Assembly (NCBI GenBank): GCA_017650505.1
Contig: JAGCET010000046.1
Coordinates: forward strand, 1-6,736
Reading direction: 5' to 3'
Length of the DNA: 6,736 nucleotides
From: Alphaproteobacteria bacterium
GTDB lineage: Bacteria; Pseudomonadota; Alphaproteobacteria; Rs-D84
Part shown: positions 5,161 through 6,736 of the stretch, in pieces
How the letters are laid out: every line of letters starts with the position of its first letter
Numbering within the stretch: position 1 is the stretch's first letter
The notes under the pieces: generated by a model
Told to the model about the DNA's origin: nothing
Database searches by the model: none
What the model saw: only the letters and a program-made list of their open reading frames with translations
Made by a program: the position numbers and the translations under genes

Positions 5161-6510
5161 ATGAGCAAGGGTTTCGGTACATCTTTATTGGCTATTATGA
5201 CGGTTGCGGCGTTTTGCAGTGATGCGTTCGCGGTGGCGTCTGTTCGCACTATTGGTGGTGCGGGCACATACGCATCGGCATCTGCGGCGGCGGCCGACGG
5301 TTCAAATCGTGCCGGGTCATTACGCACGGGTGGTTTTGTACGTCCGGGTACGTCTGTATCGACAACTGGTGTTGGTTCGGCGGGCGCGGCGGGTGTTGCG
5401 ACGGTTCAGCCAAAGGTGTCAACGTCAACATCGGGTTCTGTATCTGGTGCGGCGACCACGTCGGGTGGTTCGGTATCGACGGGTGGCGCGGGCATATCGG
5501 GGCGCAGTGCGTCTATGCCACGTCTGTCGATTGGCAAGTATATTGGCACGCCGGTATCGGTCAGTACACATGGCCCATCGAACAACGATTTAGATTTGCG
5601 CATCGACCGTTTGGAACGCGACGTATCTGAATTGCAAGAAAACAAGCAAGATATGTTAAGCGGAACGGAATACATCACGGTTGACCAAGATAATAACGAA
5701 GTCATTTTGGAACTTGAAGCGGTGCGCGAGGCATTGGCATTGCAAGACGGTCGCGAAATAGAGGCCGACGCCGATAACGACACGGGTGTTTTGGTGCGTT
5801 ATATTCCGCGTGAAGGCGAACCAGAAACGGAGTGGGAAACGCTGATTACATGGGAAGAATTGCGCAATCGGTTAAGCCTTGGCGAAATGAACGACGCCAT
5901 CACGGCAAGCATTAACGATTTAAGTGCCGAAATTGCCAAGAAATTGGACAAATTGGCGGGGGCCGATAAATCCGGTCGTGTTATGACGGTTGATACCGAT
6001 GGCTACATAAAGCCGGGCGTGATAATTGCGGATGAATTGAATGCCAAATTGGATAACACCGTTGATTTAGATACGAATCCAGATGCCCCGGGCAAAGCGG
6101 TTATCGTGGATGACGAAGGTAATTTGGTACCAACGGGCGATTTCTATACACGCGACGAAGTCGATAGTATCATAAATGAATATGGCATCGACAATTTGGG
6201 CGCATTGGCATACAAAGATCAGATAAAGGACGAAGATATCGCATCCGACGCGGCGATTGCGCGTTCGAAATTGGCGGGCGATATTTCGGACATATTGAAT
6301 TGGATTGAATGGTGGAAGCAGAATGCACCGACGGACGGCAAATATGTGTTGTCCGTCGATGAAAACGGCAACAAGCAATGGTTCCGCGTGGTGGTTGATG
6401 CCGAAGACGGCGGACGCAGTGCCGACACCGATTCAAACAATGCGAATTCTAACACGGGCACATCATATAACAGCACCCCATCGGGTGACGACGATAGTGA
6501 CGCGGGTTAG
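5161..6510 (+). CDS. Secreted modular fibre-like protein (larger paralogue)
   Basis: A 449-residue relative of the preceding gene. Order: signal peptide (1-24, cleavage after AFA), Ala/Ser/Thr/Gly-rich stalk (about 35-115) with SLRTGG (53-58), PRLSIGKYIG (120-129), coiled coil (about 144-163), KQDMLSGTEYI (162-172), and DGREIE...W..LITWEEL (196-234). A second helical stretch follows (about 244-266). Three repeats of the form G(K/R)xxx(V)VDxxG start near 272, 311 and 393. A phage-fibre-like segment NLGALAYKD...DIASDAAIARSKL occupies 345-371, and an acidic Asn/Ser/Asp-rich tail 416-449. No C-terminal anchor or barrel is present. An in-frame GTG at 5152 would add MRE, which matches the MRE start of the paralogue, but GGGGA (5145-5148 plus A) is only two bases from it and 11 from ATG 5161, so ATG is preferred. 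Function unknown; surface fibre or adhesin is the best guess. Confidence 0.7.
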   Translation: MSKGFGTSLLAIMTVAAFCSDAFAVASVRTIGGAGTYASASAAAADGSNRAGSLRTGGFVRPGTSVSTTGVGSAGAAGVATVQPKVSTSTSGSVSGAATTSGGSVSTGGAGISGRSASMPRLSIGKYIGTPVSVSTHGPSNNDLDLRIDRLERDVSELQENKQDMLSGTEYITVDQDNNEVILELEAVREALALQDGREIEADADNDTGVLVRYIPREGEPETEWETLITWEELRNRLSLGEMNDAITASINDLSAEIAKKLDKLAGADKSGRVMTVDTDGYIKPGVIIADELNAKLDNTVDLDTNPDAPGKAVIVDDEGNLVPTGDFYTRDEVDSIINEYGIDNLGALAYKDQIKDEDIASDAAIARSKLAGDISDILNWIEWWKQNAPTDGKYVLSVDENGNKQWFRVVVDAEDGGRSADTDSNNANSNTGTSYNSTPSGDDDSDAG

Positions 6511-6584
6511 AATGAAAGAAAGGAGCTTCGAAAGTCATAATCGGTGACAATTATCCGGTTGTGAAATGGAAGAAAATGATGCGA

Positions 6585-6601
6585 AATTGTTGTACTCAAT
6601 T
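6585..6601 (+). promoter_or_regulatory. Weak promoter candidate before the last gene
   Basis: The 146 bases between the larger fibre-like gene and the next start contain no convincing terminator. TTGTTGTACT (6587-6596) could be an extended -10 (TG-T-TGTACT, 4 of 6), but no good -35 precedes it. Downstream, an A/C-rich and probably unstructured leader runs to the ribosome binding site at 6646-6650. The assignment is tentative. Confidence 0.2.
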
Positions 6602-6656
6602 GGTCGGCAACTCCGCAGAAAACTAACAACAAACAAACGAACAAAAAGGAACGTTT

Positions 6657-6736
6657 ATGACCATAAAAATTAAAAACTTTTGCTTTGTCGGGATTGCCGC
6701 AGCAATGCTGAGCGCAACCGCCGCAAATGCAGCACA
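6657..6736 (+). CDS. Exported protein, 5' end only (truncated by the window edge)
   Basis: ATG at 6657 is preceded by AAGGA with about 6-7 bases spacing. The 26 visible codons encode a typical Sec signal peptide: a basic n-region MTIKIKNF, a hydrophobic core, and ATAANA or ANAA as a signal-peptidase I site. Nothing of the mature protein is visible. By position it could be a third member of the fibre-like cluster, but the N-terminus does not share the MRE start of the other two, so an unrelated envelope protein is equally possible. Confidence 0.7.
   Translation, partial: MTIKIKNFCFVGIAAAMLSATAANAA

Noticed and set aside
4188..6510. Prophage tail-fibre genes
   Set aside because: The modules resemble phage fibres, but both proteins have Sec signal peptides, lie beside a barrel gene, and no other phage genes (integrase, tail, lysis) are present.
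6513..6546. 11-codon ORF after the larger fibre gene, near an AAAGGAG motif
   Set aside because: Too short, and the AAAGGAG lies inside the ORF rather than before it. No ATG, GTG or TTG follows the motif at a usable distance.

Overview
The window looks like chromosomal DNA from a Gram-negative bacterium, most likely an alphaproteobacterium. The leftward gene order ftsE - ftsX - DUF218 (YdcF-like) - plsC is one I associate with Alphaproteobacteria. The rightward genes encode an outer-membrane beta-barrel and signal-peptide proteins typical of a diderm. The standard genetic code fits: stops are TAA or TAG, and TGG encodes Trp. A more exact placement (for example a host-associated or gut lineage) would be a guess.

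Layout. Positions 1-309 hold no convincing gene. They contain a palindrome-rich left edge (about 1-58), an unremarkable stretch (59-125), a symmetrical element at 126-254 with near-identical inverted arms around a terminator-like hairpin, and a second hairpin at 267-297. From 310 to 3184 there is a tightly packed leftward operon: ftsE, ftsX, a DUF218 protein and a PlsC-type acyltransferase. The first two junctions have a single base between stop and start. A divergent promoter region (about 3185-3293) separates it from a rightward envelope cluster: an outer-membrane barrel protein (3294-4169), a secreted modular fibre-like protein 18 bases downstream (4188-5054), a larger paralogue with its own promoter (5161-6510), and the first 80 bases of another exported protein (6657 onward, cut by the window edge).

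How the genes work together. FtsEX is an ABC-type inner-membrane complex that controls septal cell-wall cleavage. The DUF218 protein (envelope polysaccharide or peptidoglycan-related) and PlsC (phosphatidic acid synthesis) make the operon an envelope-growth and division unit. The rightward cluster appears to build the cell surface. The two fibre-like paralogues share a signal peptide, a Ser/Thr/Gly-rich stalk, the motif PRLSIGKYIG, a short coiled coil, a DGRE(V/I)E...W module seen in phage tail fibres and collagen-like proteins, and repeated GK...VD..G hairpin-like units. I know no named family for the whole architecture. It is the best candidate here for an undescribed system: a barrel protein co-expressed with a surface fibre assembled from phage-fibre-like modules.
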